Source of the DNA: Amorphophallus konjac
Lineage: Eukaryota > Streptophyta > Magnoliopsida > Alismatales > Araceae
DNA: 64,000 nt
Assembly (NCBI GenBank): GCA_022559845.1
Contig: CM040120.1
Location: 305,696,740-305,760,739 of the forward strand
Direction of reading: 5' to 3'
Shown here: piece by piece, positions 34,809-45,081 of the stretch
Position numbering within the stretch: position 1 is the first letter of the stretch
Layout of the letters: every line of letters begins with the position of its first letter
The notes under the pieces: generated by a model
Databases searched by the model: none
Seen by the model: the letters and a program-made list of their open reading frames with translations, nothing else
What the model was told of the DNA's origin: nothing
Translations under genes and position numbers: made by a program

Positions 34809-36538
34809 TGTAGACACGCCAAAATTGACGTTACTGTGAGTGCATCTCATATTACCTTGTAATGCCCCAATTTGACCCTCGAATTACCTTTGTTTGAGTG
34901 ATTTTTCTCACTTTTCTTGGATTTCTCCCTTTTTCACCCTTTTCTTATTTTTTCCTATTTTCCTAGATTTTTCTGGATTTTTCTGAATTTTCTGGGCATT
35001 TTCTCTATTTTTTAAGAATTTTTTCGAATTAACGACTTGGAGAGGGGCGTCATTTCTTTTTAAGAAAATTAAAAGAAAATAAAAGAAAATTAACGACTAT
35101 AGTGAGGGGCGTCCATTTCTCTCAAATTCCCATTTTTCTAGAATTTTCTGAAGGTTTTTCGGAATTTTTTAGAATTAACGACCTATCATAGGACGTTGCC
35201 TTTATTTTAAATAAAATTAAAATTAAAGAATTGGAATTAACGACATATGGCGTCACTTTCAAATTGAATATTTTAATATTATTTTTAACCCCCTTAAGAG
35301 GTGATTTGGTGGCCTTCCGGGTGTCAGAAAAATACGCAAAAATAGTCATTGGAATCAGCACATTGAGATGCACCTCCACCTAAAAAATGGGAAAATAATA
35401 TTGAGAAATAAAAAATAGCCCTATTTTGATTATTTTTGAATTAACGACCCTTGGTAGGGCGAGTTTTTAATTAACGCCTTTGGTTGAGGCGTGTTTCATA
35501 ATTTTTAAAAAAAAGAAGAAAGATTTATTTCTAAAAATGATCCCTGAATTGACGCCTTGTTCCAAGGCGCGTTTTAAATTAACGCCCTTTGGTAGGTCGT
35601 CAATTTCAGAATTGACGCCCCTATCCAAGTCGTGTTTCATCTTTCGTGTTCTAAACAAACGCAGCCCTTTCCCAGAGAGTCCCTGCTTTGTTTGGTCCTT
35701 ACCCATTCTTATCTTTCCCATATTGGACTCTTGCCGTTCTTATCCTTTCTAATCTTCGTTTTCTTCCCAATTTATAGAGCTGCTGCAGCTCGGTTTTTCC
35801 CCCCCTTTTTCTTTTTCTTCCGAGGCTTCCGGATCTTCTTCTTCTTCTTCTTCTTCTTCTGAATTTTCACGCAGGTGCTGCTGTTGCTACTTCCTGGCTG
35901 GAAGGAGAAGTTCCTGTGCGTTCACTGCTGCCATCTTCTCTGGAGTCTTCTCCCCATCGAGTATCAAAGCTAAGAAGCCAACAAGCAGATTTTCTCTATC
36001 TCCCTTCTATTCTCTTTTATTTTGTTGCTTAGTTCACATACGCATGCATATACGTTTATTCACTGCCCAATTCTTTTACTCAACCACGTTGAGAATCCCT
36101 TTAGTGCAGCACTTGCACTTGTTTCTACATATTTTGCATGCATTCATCATATATATTCCTACCCTTTTGCATAGGGGTTTAAGGGCAACCACCCATAAGG
36201 TGTGTTCTTGCACATACTTTCATGCTCATATTTTTATTAAGAATTTGATGCTACACTCACCATATTTCTAATCCAATCAATCTTTTGGTGTTTGTTGATT
36301 TTTGCAAGGGGTAATCAATAGGAAGAACTCTCTTCATCGGCCGGCCGATCGGAAGAGAAAGGAGCACTCACATCACCCGCGTTTCAAGGTATTTTTAGCG
36401 ATCCCTCCTCCATTTATTTTTGTTATATCCTTTGAGGCCCTCGCGTCTCTGGCGATCACATCTCCATATTACACCTCGTGCATGCTTATTGCTTATTTAT
36501 TCATTCATTCCTAAGTGGATTTCTAATTAGGATCTACA
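34809..36538 (+). repeat. 5' LTR of element B
   Basis: TGTAGACACGCC to GGATCTACA. It contains nine AACG[AC]C...G[GT]CGT hairpins (35028-35638), a (CTT)n run at 35828-35860 and a TATA-like ATTTATAG near 35780. Relative to the 3' LTR it lacks five bases (GTGAG type) in the hairpin at 35233, which shortens that stem. Confidence 0.97.
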
Positions 36539-36540
36539 AA

Positions 36541-36558
36541 TTGGCGATCACGGTGGGA
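36541..36558 (+). promoter_or_regulatory. Primer-binding site of element B
   Basis: TTGGCGATCACGGTGGGA begins two bases after the LTR end. It is nearly the same as the PBS of element A. Confidence 0.9.
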
Positions 36559-36835
36559 CCCCTTTCGTTTTTCTTTTGATTACCCTTTCCCTTGGGCACC
36601 CACGTGTGCCATCTCCCTTTTTGCACCCACGGTGCGCCTCCTTTTGTGCCCGACGGGCACCCTCCACCGTGCATTGCACTCTCCCCATGTGATCTGTCAG
36701 TTTGATAGGTTTTTTTTTAGAATTTCCACTTGTCCAAATTTTTTTGATGAGCATGCTAATATCTTAATTCATATATTTGTTGATTGCCTGTGACTGTGAG
36801 TGCTTGATACTGCTGGCCGTGGAGTCTTTCTGGGA

Positions 36836-37150
36836 ATTAACGCCTCTGTCAGAGGCGCGTTTTATTTTAACGCCCTAACCCAGGGCGTCTTATGCCTGTT
36901 TAACGCCTTCTGATAGGGCGCCTTCCATCATATCTGCTGCTTATGTGAATTCACGCCCTTCCCCAGGGCGTCTTTTTGTTTCTTAGCGCCTCACATCAAG
37001 GCGCGGTTTTAGATTTGACGCCCTCACCCAGGGGCGTCCTTTTATATATAGCGCCTCACTCCAAGGCGCGTTTTTCACTACTTCTGGGCCCTCACAGCGA
37101 TTCACGACAGCCACGCTGTCGTCCTTGGTAGCGCCCCCTGCCAGGGCGTT
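36836..37150 (+). repeat. Leader hairpin array of element B, nine stem-loops
   Basis: Copies near 36836, 36866, 36898, 36950, 36983, 37013, 37048, 37093 and 37127. Examples are AACGCCTCT...AGAGGCGCG, AACGCCCT...AGGGCGT and GCGCCT...AAGGCGC. Loops are 4-7 nt, and the flanks are T-rich. Arms change together between copies (CCTCT/AGAGG, CCCT/AGGG). Confidence 0.9.
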
Positions 37151-37387
37151 TCTTTCCTGTGGGTTTACAGAACCCTCCCGTGGGTGGCTTTTTCATGCTG
37201 ATTCATGCTTATATTCATTGATTGATTCTATTGCTGTGGTTGGCTCGCTTACCCTGCATTCATTCATTTGCATTGGTTTGGGAGACCTCTTCTCTCTACA
37301 TTAGGATTCCACACACCCTCTTGGTGAAGGAAGGACCCTCCATTGAGCACTCCGTCTCTTTGGATTGGAAATTCCTAAACCAAGCCT

Positions 37388-37440
37388 CCATAAGTCCCCG
37401 CACCCGTTGATTCCCTCACGGACGCCGGGCAGGTTGTACC
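37388..37440 (+). promoter_or_regulatory. Leader block conserved with element A
   Basis: CCATAAGTCCCC to GGTTGTACC aligns with 7569-7622 of A, including CACGGACGCCGGGC. It lies ~240 nt before the gag ATG. Confidence 0.6.
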
Positions 37441-37683
37441 CTTTGAAGTCCCGGGTTTAGTTGGCCATACACGGTGAGAGAGTATTCCTAGTTGGCATTG
37501 AAGTGAACTCATATTGAAACTAGGTTCCTCCCTTGTGTGAATCATAATTTTGTTAAACATCCTTAATTCACCAAGATTCAAACATAATAAGTCAAAGGTA
37601 ACCATCCCAACGTGTTTGCTATTTCTGTGAACTGTTTTGATTGCACATTGAATTATTTGGATTACCTTGATAAGAAAGTCAAC

Positions 37684-40389
37684 ATGTTCAACTCAATTAA
37701 TGCTCATGAGGGTGATCAACCTGGCACATCTTATTCCCCTCAATTTCAACATGTTCATCATTCTCACCATAATTCTTTCAAAGGACCACGTCCTCATTCT
37801 TACAGTGTTGCCCGACCCGTGGGCAATATCCAATCCCATGGTCCTTCAATCCAATCGCGAGCCACTACTCCTACGGGACCGTCTCGTCCCAATGATGAGA
37901 AGGTTTCTCAAATCATTCATGCATTAGATCATCTCACCCCTCAACAAATCCAAGCCCTTAAGATCGCTGTTGAGGGTGCATCTCATTCATCTCATCCTCC
38001 TTCCAATCCTACTCGGGTGGCCCATCACCCACTTCCCTCCTCTATTCATACTCCTACTCGGGTAGTCCATAACCCATCTCCTCCTATTCACTCTTCTCCT
38101 CGGGTGATCCAACACCCGCCTCCTTCTATTCCTCCTCCACCACGGCCCCAAGGCCCATTTATTTCTTGCAATTCGGCCCATCCAGGTTCCTCTATGGGTC
38201 GGCCCATTAATCCCCCTCCACGGCCTTCTTATGCGGCCCCTCCTTCAAGGCCCTGTCAACCCTATGTTGCTCAGGTCACACCCCTCCAGCAAGCTCTTAT
38301 CGACAAAGTCGCTTCTTTGGAGGAACAATTAAAGAGGGTTACGAGCCCACGGCCTGCTCCTCCTGCTCCAGTCAATCCTCTCCACGCTGCTCTGGATGAT
38401 ATTACAAGGATGGAGAAAGAATGGAAGGACAGGAGAGACGATTATGGCATCGACAATTCAAGCAAGCAAGAGCCGGCGATTGAAGAATTCGAGGCAACAT
38501 ACGATGAAGCTTTGCAGGCACCCCTTCCGAGTTTCCTTTGTTTCCCTCTCCCCCCACTATCATTTGATGAACCCCCTGCTCAGGACGAAGCCACCGTCCC
38601 TAATCTAACCCCTATTTCTGAGACCTCTTGGTGTTATGACGATGGGTCGATACTCCAATCACCCGCGCCGGCACATCTTGAGTCTCCTCCCACTCCTAAC
38701 ACCGCTCGCCCCGTTCGGCGTTTTCTCCGCACCAAACCTCAACCAATTACACCTCCACCAATTACACCTCCACCGGTTATGCCAGCCTCCACACCATCGG
38801 CCTCCACCGAGCCTAACGTCGAACTTTCCCTAATTCAACCCTCCATTACACCTTTAACACCAAACCCAACTACCCCTACTCCACCACTTAACCTATTACC
38901 CGTGGCTAATCCTGAGCAGGATCAACCCTTTTTTGCACTCGAGCCAACCCAAAATGCTTCCGAGCAAAGGGAGAAGCTCGACGTGTTTGAACCTCCGCCT
39001 CCACTTATCCTTTCTCCAACGCCTTCCACTACACCCCCACCATCCACGAAGCCTCCCACCTCCGCTTCACCTCCCTTTACTACTCGGAAGGGGAGCGCTG
39101 CTACAAATACTTGTGCCGAGGATGATCAAGAGCCGCGAAAGAAGAATTTGGCCACTGCCGTGCAGTTTAAGATGCAAGAGTTCATTTGCCGAATGCCAAT
39201 CCGGGTTATTGTGCCAAGCACGGCTGAAGAGGTCAAGCCGCCACTGCTCGCTAGAGAAGAATGCCAAGCATTGATGCCACCCAAGGGCAGGGCAGGGCAC
39301 CCCTTGTTCCAACTTTCAAATCCTGAATTCATTCTTCCATACAAGGGGCGAATGCCCATTTTTGTCAACATTCTTTATATGCCGCAATCAATGGGCATGG
39401 CAATGCTTCCTGTCCCAACTTCCCAACTCCCTCACATTATTACTCTCCACTCTTCAAGAGGGTTGTCATTTATTATTGAAGCTTCTTTCTTTGGGCCGAT
39501 TGGCTATACACTTTCACTGCCGTGGAGGGGCAGTTATCTTGGTGCTAAGGGGCCTTCCACTCTTTTATCCACCTTCTATTCAACTCCACCCATATTCTCC
39601 TCTGTCACCGATTCTTCATGGGCCACTCTAGGGGTAAGGAAGAGGATCTCATCTTCTCGCCCTTCACATTCTTCATGTTCTTTGCATCTCATTGCATTCA
39701 CCCATTCACTGCATTCATCGCATCCATCCTATTGCATGCAATTGCACCTTCTGCTTCCCGGGTTTCCAAACCCGTATCTTCCCCGCCTTCCGGCACCTCC
39801 GAATATCACGCATTTCCCACCCTATTCATCTTCATCCTCATTGCTCGGACATTGTCCCCTTTCCAATCTCTTCTCAGGGCATCGCGCCCCTTTCCAACTC
39901 CTGCACCCGGACCCTCCGGATTTCTCCCTTGTTCTGCTAGGGCATCGCGCCCCTTTCCAACTCCTGCACCCCGACCCTCCAGATTTCTCCCTTGTTCTGC
40001 TAGGGCATCGCGCCCTTTTCCATCTCTCTCCCAAAACTCACGGACTTCCTGCTAGGGCATCGCGCCCCTTTCCATCTACTTCCTCCGGAACCTCCGGACT
40101 TTCTCCTAGGGCATCGCGCCCCTTTCTGTCTTCCTCCTCCGGAACCTCTGGATTCTCCATCTTATTCTTTCTATCTTCCTTCGGGGCATCGCGTCCCTCG
40201 GCATCCCGTTCCTCCAGAACCTCCGGACCCTCCATCTTTCTTCCGATTCATCCTTCTATTCCTCCGGGACATCACATCCTTCATTTTCTTCCTCCTTTTC
40301 CATCATCTCTTTCCCTATTTCTTCCCAGGGCATCGCGTCCCTCCTTTCGTTATCCCTCTGGAGCCTCCGGATTCTTCTTCCGCTCATGA
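37684..40389 (+). CDS. Long gag-related protein of non-autonomous element B (901 aa)
   Basis: The first ATG of the open frame is at 37684 (MFNSINAHEGD); the frame is open from 37612 but the earlier part has only non-ATG starts. The N-terminus is H/P/S-rich and matches A's gag by motif: LTPQQIQALKIAVEG (A: LDPTQLQVLYQTLQG), then LQQALIDKVASLEEQLKRV, a short coiled coil. The capsid and CHHC knuckle present in A are missing; the frame goes on to SETSWCYDDGSILQ (A: AGWSYDDEFSIQ), long proline-rich tracts, a more ordered segment (~520-660, EECQALMPPKGRAGHPLFQL) that I do not recognise, and a tail made of tandem repeats. No stop or frameshift in 2.7 kb implies recent function or selection. Its role, perhaps particle co-assembly with an autonomous partner, is inference. 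Confidence 0.7.
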   Translation: MFNSINAHEGDQPGTSYSPQFQHVHHSHHNSFKGPRPHSYSVARPVGNIQSHGPSIQSRATTPTGPSRPNDEKVSQIIHALDHLTPQQIQALKIAVEGASHSSHPPSNPTRVAHHPLPSSIHTPTRVVHNPSPPIHSSPRVIQHPPPSIPPPPRPQGPFISCNSAHPGSSMGRPINPPPRPSYAAPPSRPCQPYVAQVTPLQQALIDKVASLEEQLKRVTSPRPAPPAPVNPLHAALDDITRMEKEWKDRRDDYGIDNSSKQEPAIEEFEATYDEALQAPLPSFLCFPLPPLSFDEPPAQDEATVPNLTPISETSWCYDDGSILQSPAPAHLESPPTPNTARPVRRFLRTKPQPITPPPITPPPVMPASTPSASTEPNVELSLIQPSITPLTPNPTTPTPPLNLLPVANPEQDQPFFALEPTQNASEQREKLDVFEPPPPLILSPTPSTTPPPSTKPPTSASPPFTTRKGSAATNTCAEDDQEPRKKNLATAVQFKMQEFICRMPIRVIVPSTAEEVKPPLLAREECQALMPPKGRAGHPLFQLSNPEFILPYKGRMPIFVNILYMPQSMGMAMLPVPTSQLPHIITLHSSRGLSFIIEASFFGPIGYTLSLPWRGSYLGAKGPSTLLSTFYSTPPIFSSVTDSSWATLGVRKRISSSRPSHSSCSLHLIAFTHSLHSSHPSYCMQLHLLLPGFPNPYLPRLPAPPNITHFPPYSSSSSLLGHCPLSNLFSGHRAPFQLLHPDPPDFSLVLLGHRAPFQLLHPDPPDFSLVLLGHRALFHLSPKTHGLPARASRPFPSTSSGTSGLSPRASRPFLSSSSGTSGFSILFFLSSFGASRPSASRSSRTSGPSIFLPIHPSIPPGHHILHFLPPFPSSLSLFLPRASRPSFRYPSGASGFFFRS
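39877..40360 (+). repeat. In-frame repeats with GGGCATCGCGCCC hairpins
   Basis: GGGCATCGCGCCC recurs about seven times. The first two intervals are 63 bp, encoding a 21-residue repeat beginning GHRAPFQLLHPDPPDFSLVL; later ones vary (about 50-80 bp). The motif is itself a GGGC/GCCC stem-loop. Confidence 0.8.
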
Positions 40390-40811
40390 TTCTCCTCCAC
40401 AACCTCCGGACCCTCCGGATCTGCCTCTTTCCATCTATCAATTTCTTCTTCCGATTCCCCCTAATCCTGGGTCCAACCCAACTTCTTCCACATCCACTGC
40501 CTTGGGCATCTGCCCATTCTCCCACTGCTTTCGAGACTTTAGCCCTCACTCCTCCTTCTAATTCTCCGCCTCTTCTGTAGACTGTTACATGTGATCAGGG
40601 TCTCCGCGCCTTAGTGAGGGCGTTCTAGCCCTCGCCTCTTTTCCTTTTCTCCTTATTCGTCTGAGTCGGGTCTTGGCACCACTCCTTCTTGTTAAGCCAC
40701 TTTCAGTCCTTTGCTTCCAATCCTTTTTGACTGCCAAAGAGGACTATCCCACGATGATCAACCTCGCCTCTGACAGCTGCTTCTACAAAGGTTGCAAGGT
40801 AGCATATTGGC

Positions 40812-40817
40812 GTAAGT
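40812..40817 (+). promoter_or_regulatory. Candidate 5' splice site in element B
   Basis: GGC/GTAAGTACG is a strong consensus donor after the gag-like frame. Ogre-type elements are known to splice an intron near this part of the genome. No acceptor was fixed. Confidence 0.3.
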
Positions 40818-41079
40818 ACGCATTTTTATGATATCATTATCTCATTGCTTCACGCATGATTTTCAAAATAAAGTGCTTCTTAACAAGATTAAGAGTGGTG
40901 TTTTAAACCTTTATCTTAATTAAATCATTCTCAAAAAAAAAAAGTCTTTAGGCTTGCTTCTGCAGCACCTTTGGTTAATAAGAATCCCGCGCCGGGAATT
41001 CGACGTTCTCTCCCCGCTTGTTAAGAGCAACCCTTAGCTGGGCATCGCACACACTTCACGGCGTCCTTAGCCGGCTCCT

Positions 41080-41660
41080 TTGGTTAAACACCGTCCCTAC
41101 TTTGGCCATGCCATGAGTATATCTGAAAGTCTTTTCTCTTCTTTACTCGGCCGAATGCGGGGGCAAGAGGTTGACGGATGAGATGACCAACCTCGGTACT
41201 CCCCAATACGAGAGGAGTCTCAAATAGGGGCAGTCTGGACCCAAAATCAATATGAGTTTTCATATGAGTTTTCATGATATACATCTCGCCAAAAGGGCTA
41301 TTATGAAAATCAAGTCAAAATTTCGATAAAAGCAAAATTATGAATTATGGCATGTCAAGAGTGGCAAAGTCCCCACAGGGAAAACCCTGGTCGTATGCAT
41401 GTCAAGGGTCTAAAAATTAAAGGCACAAAAGCTCCAGCGCAACAGACTACCTCTTTGAGGGAAATACCTTGGAAGGAATTCAAATCCTGACATCTCCCAT
41501 CCTGTATAAAGCTTGTCACAATTGTTCTTCTCTTCTCCCTCCAAGACCGAATGTTTCTCAGGTATGGCCTTGGTAGGAGCACCGTTAATCAATGGCAGTC
41601 AGTTATAGGGCGCCACCCTTCAATGCACGCTCGGCTTTGGATAATTTTAGCGAAAGGGGA
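41080..41660 (+). other. 3' UTR block of element B, conserved with element A
   Basis: Non-coding. Short blocks occur in the same order as at 13390-14075: TTTGGCCATGCC, GAGATGACCAACCT, GAGTCTCAAATAGGGGC, GTCAAGAGTGGCA, GGTATGGCCTTGG and GCACGCTCGGC. Confidence 0.65.
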
Positions 41661-41727
41661 AGGAACAAGGACCCCTAGCCAGTGGTTCAAAAACACTATT
41701 TGATGCTGCATTAACAATGTCTAAACC

Positions 41728-41975
41728 AAAAAAAAAAATCAAAAGAAAAAAAATAAAAAAAAACTTGAATATTTCCTAAGTCAAAATCCAAAAAAAATTG
41801 AATATTTTCTAAGCCAAAATCCAAAAAAAATTGAATACTTCCCGATCAAAATCCAACAAAAATTGAATATTTTCAAAATTCATAATAAAAATTCAAATAT
41901 TTTTCAAAATTCACATAAAAATTTAATATTTTCAAAACTCATAAAAATTTGCATATTTCAAAATCCAAAAAAAAT
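41728..41975 (+). repeat. A-rich tandem motif of element B
   Basis: Seven or so copies of a ~30-bp unit, TCAAAATCC followed by an A-run and TTGAATATTT. It sits where element A has 14096-14230. Confidence 0.75.
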
Positions 41976-41989
41976 TGCATTGTATTTTC

Positions 41990-43323
41990 TGATGGTGTTT
42001 TTTTATAGGAACAATAATTTTTGTAAGGACCAAGAGCACGGGATGAGTCCTCTCCATTCACCGCTATCAATCTCTTGATTCTTCCCAATATCATCATGAT
42101 TCGTCACTATGGACACTCCTGATTACCATCTCTCTATACTGGGCATTAACTGATCGTTCATCTCCTAATCTTTTAATCAACTCCTGCTGATTTCACTTGC
42201 TTGATTCTGATCATCTAATCTCAATCTCACATGCCAAGATTGTCATCCTCATGACAAAACAACAAATAATGATGCTTTGCAATGCCATGATTTAACTCGT
42301 GCTATTCATGCCATATACATGTTCTTGATGCTGTGCTTGCTATGCTTAAATACCTTATTCATTGCTTGTTATCTTTTATATCTTGGCTGATGAATCTTTG
42401 AGCGCAGGAAGAAGCTCTTGGTCCCACCGACTGGGCATCATCATCCAAGCCCCACGGTGCTTGTACCTCATTTCTCAGTTCCCCCATGATCATTGCTATC
42501 ATCATCCCCCCTGTATGCATTCTACTATATGTTACATACGCTACTAGATTATATCAAGGACCTTATGACTTTGGTAAATCTGGGATTTGAGTTCCCCTTC
42601 ATCAAAAATAATGATGATTCCAGAGGAGTCTTAGTCATACAGATAGGCCGTTGAGCCGTCCAAGACTGGGGACGATGGTTCCCTTTTGCCAGTTGGTGCG
42701 TGGATAAACGAGATTCGACTTAGTATCAGCTCGCGAAATCGGTTTCTTGACCCAATCTTGGCAGTTTAACAATATTATCCTTGATTATCTTATATTTTCA
42801 TTTGTTTTTATTTTCCTTTTAAACCCAGCATGCATTCATATAGGACTTTGAATTAACTTTGAAAAATCACTCTGATAAGCTGATTTGGAGAGTCGAATTG
42901 ATCTTAATCTTTCCAGATATGAGATATTCATTGCTGAATGGAATCCTCAATCCGTTTTGTCGCTATTTTGGGTCATTTTCTCGAAAGCTCTTTGTTTAGA
43001 TTTCTATCATCTTATTTTAATCCTTTTCTCTTGATCCACCTTGGCTGCAGCATGTCCACATTGGCTAGTAACCACTCCCCAATGGTGAAACCTTCAGGTT
43101 TGTGACCTGGGGTACTTCCACCGCGCTGGAAGTTGATCATTCTCCTTCGTGCCCGCGTGCACACTCCCTTTTATTCCAAACATCGTTGATTTCATTGAAT
43201 TTCCCGAGATTGCTTCATCTCGAGCTTTTAATTTAATTCTCATCAAGTGATGTTGATTGCGTGTCTCATCACACCTTGGCATCTACTTTTCAGTTTGCTC
43301 TGCTCCCTTGCAAAGCAGATGCC
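41990..43323 (+). other. Distal 3' UTR of element B, non-coding
   Basis: No protein recognised. Short inverted pairs occur near its end, for example AACCTTCAGG...CCTGGGG and TTCCACCGCGCTGGAA (43090-43135). It is AT-rich and otherwise featureless. Confidence 0.5.
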
Positions 43324-43336
43324 AAGGCGGGGCAGC
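43324..43336 (+). promoter_or_regulatory. Polypurine tract of element B
   Basis: AAGGCGGGGCAGC directly precedes the 3' LTR start TGTAGA. Confidence 0.8.
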
Positions 43337-45076
43337 TGTAGACACGCCAAAATTGACGTTACTGTGAGTGCATCTCATATTACCTTGTAATGCCCCAATT
43401 TGACCTTCGAATTACCTTTGTTTGAGTGGTTTTTCTCACTTTTCTTGGATTTCTCCCTTTTTTCACCCTTTTTTTATTTTTTCCTATTTTCCTGGATTTT
43501 TCTGGATTTTCCTGAATTTTATGGGTATTTTTCTCTATTTTTTAAGAATTTTTTCGAATTAACGACTTGGAGAGGGGCGTCATTTCTTTTTAAGAAAATT
43601 AAAAGAAAATAAAAAAAATTAACGACTATAGTGAGGGGCGTCCATTTCTCTCAAATTCCCATTTTTCTAGAATTTTCTAAAGATTTTTCAGAATTTTTTG
43701 GAATTAACGACCTATCATAGGACGTTGCCTTTATTTTAAATAAAATTAAAATTAAAGAATTGGAATTAACGACATATGTGAGGGCGTCACTTTCAAATTG
43801 AATATTTTAATATTATTTTCAACCCCCTTTAAGAGGTGATTTGGTAGCCTTCCGGGTGTCAGAAAAATACGCAAAAATAGTCATTGGAATCAACACATTG
43901 AGATGCACCTCCACCTAAAAAATGAGAAAATAATATTGAGAAATGAAAAATAGCCCTATTTTGATTATTTTTGAATTAACGACCCTTGGTAGGGCGCGTT
44001 TTTAATTAACGACTTTGGTTGAGGCGTGTTTCACAATTTTCAAAAAAAAAGAAATATTTATTTCTAAAAATGATCCATGAATTGACGCCTTGTTCCAAGG
44101 CGCGTTTTAAATTAACGCCCTTTGGTAGGTCGTCAATTTCAGAATTGACGCCCCTATCCAAGTCGTGTTTCATCTTTCGTGTTCTAAACAAACGCAGCCC
44201 TTTCCCAGAGAGTCCCTGCTTTGTTTGGTCCTTGCCCATTCTTATCTTTTCCATATTGGACTCTTTCCGTTCTTATCCTTTCTAATCTTCGTTTTCTTCC
44301 CAATTTATAGAGCTGCTGCAGCTCGGTTTCCCCCCCCCCCCCTCTTTCTTTTTCTTCCGAGGCTTCCGGATCTTCTTCTTCTTCTTCTTCTTCTTCTGAA
44401 TTTTCACGCAGGTGCTGTTGTTGCTGCTTCCTGGCTGGAAGGAGAAGTTCATGTGCGTTCACTGCTGCCATCTTCTCTGGAGTCTTCTCCCCATCGAGTA
44501 TCAAAGCCAAGAAGCCAACAAGCAGATATTCTCTATCTCCCTTCTATTCTCTTTTTTTTTTGTTGCTTAGTTCACATACGCATGCATATACGTTTATTCA
44601 CTGCCCAATTCTTTTACTCAACCACGTTGAGAATCCCTTTAGTGCAGCACTTGCACTTGTTTCTACATATTTTGCATGCATTCATCATATATATTCCTAC
44701 CCTTTTGCATAGGAGTTTAAGGGCAACCACCCATAAGGTGTGTTCTTGCACATACTTTCATGCTCATATTTTTATTAAGAATTTGATGCTGCACTCACCA
44801 TATTTCTAATCCAATCAATCTTTTGGTGTTTGTTGATTTTTGCAAGGGGTAATCAATAGGAAGAACTCTCTTCATCGGCCAGCCGATCGGAAGAGAAAGG
44901 AGCACTCACATCACTCGCGTTTCAAGGTATTTTTCGCGATCCCTTCTCCATTTATTTTTGTTATATCCTTTGAGGCCCTCGCGTCTCTGGCGATCACATC
45001 TCCATATTGCACCTCGTGCATGCTTATTGCTTATTTATTCATTCATTCCTAGGTGGATTTCTAATTAGGATCTACA
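43337..45076 (+). repeat. 3' LTR of element B
   Basis: Partner of 34809-36538. Differences are scattered substitutions, longer homopolymers (C13 at ~44330) and the five extra bases that complete a hairpin near 43780. Confidence 0.97.
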
Positions 45077-45081
45077 TGCGT
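45077..45081. other. Target-site duplication of element B, right copy
   Basis: TGCGT, identical to 34804-34808. Confidence 0.95.

Larger units (their letters stand above)
34809..45076 (+). mobile_element. Element B: complete non-autonomous Ogre-like LTR retrotransposon
   Basis: A 10,268-bp insertion with two LTRs of 1730 and 1740 bp, TGTAGA/TCTACA ends, PBS, polypurine tract and a perfect TGCGT duplication. The LTRs look about 97-98 percent alike by eye, so it is young. The internal 6.8 kb holds a single long open frame of gag type, without capsid core, protease, RT, RNase H or integrase. The leader and 3' UTR are related to those of element A. It must rely on proteins from another element to move. 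Confidence 0.95.

Noticed and set aside
36836..37150. CRISPR-like array of palindromic repeats
   Set aside because: Repeats differ in sequence, spacing is irregular (about 30-50 bp), spacers are not unique protospacer-like units and the setting is a plant retrotransposon leader.
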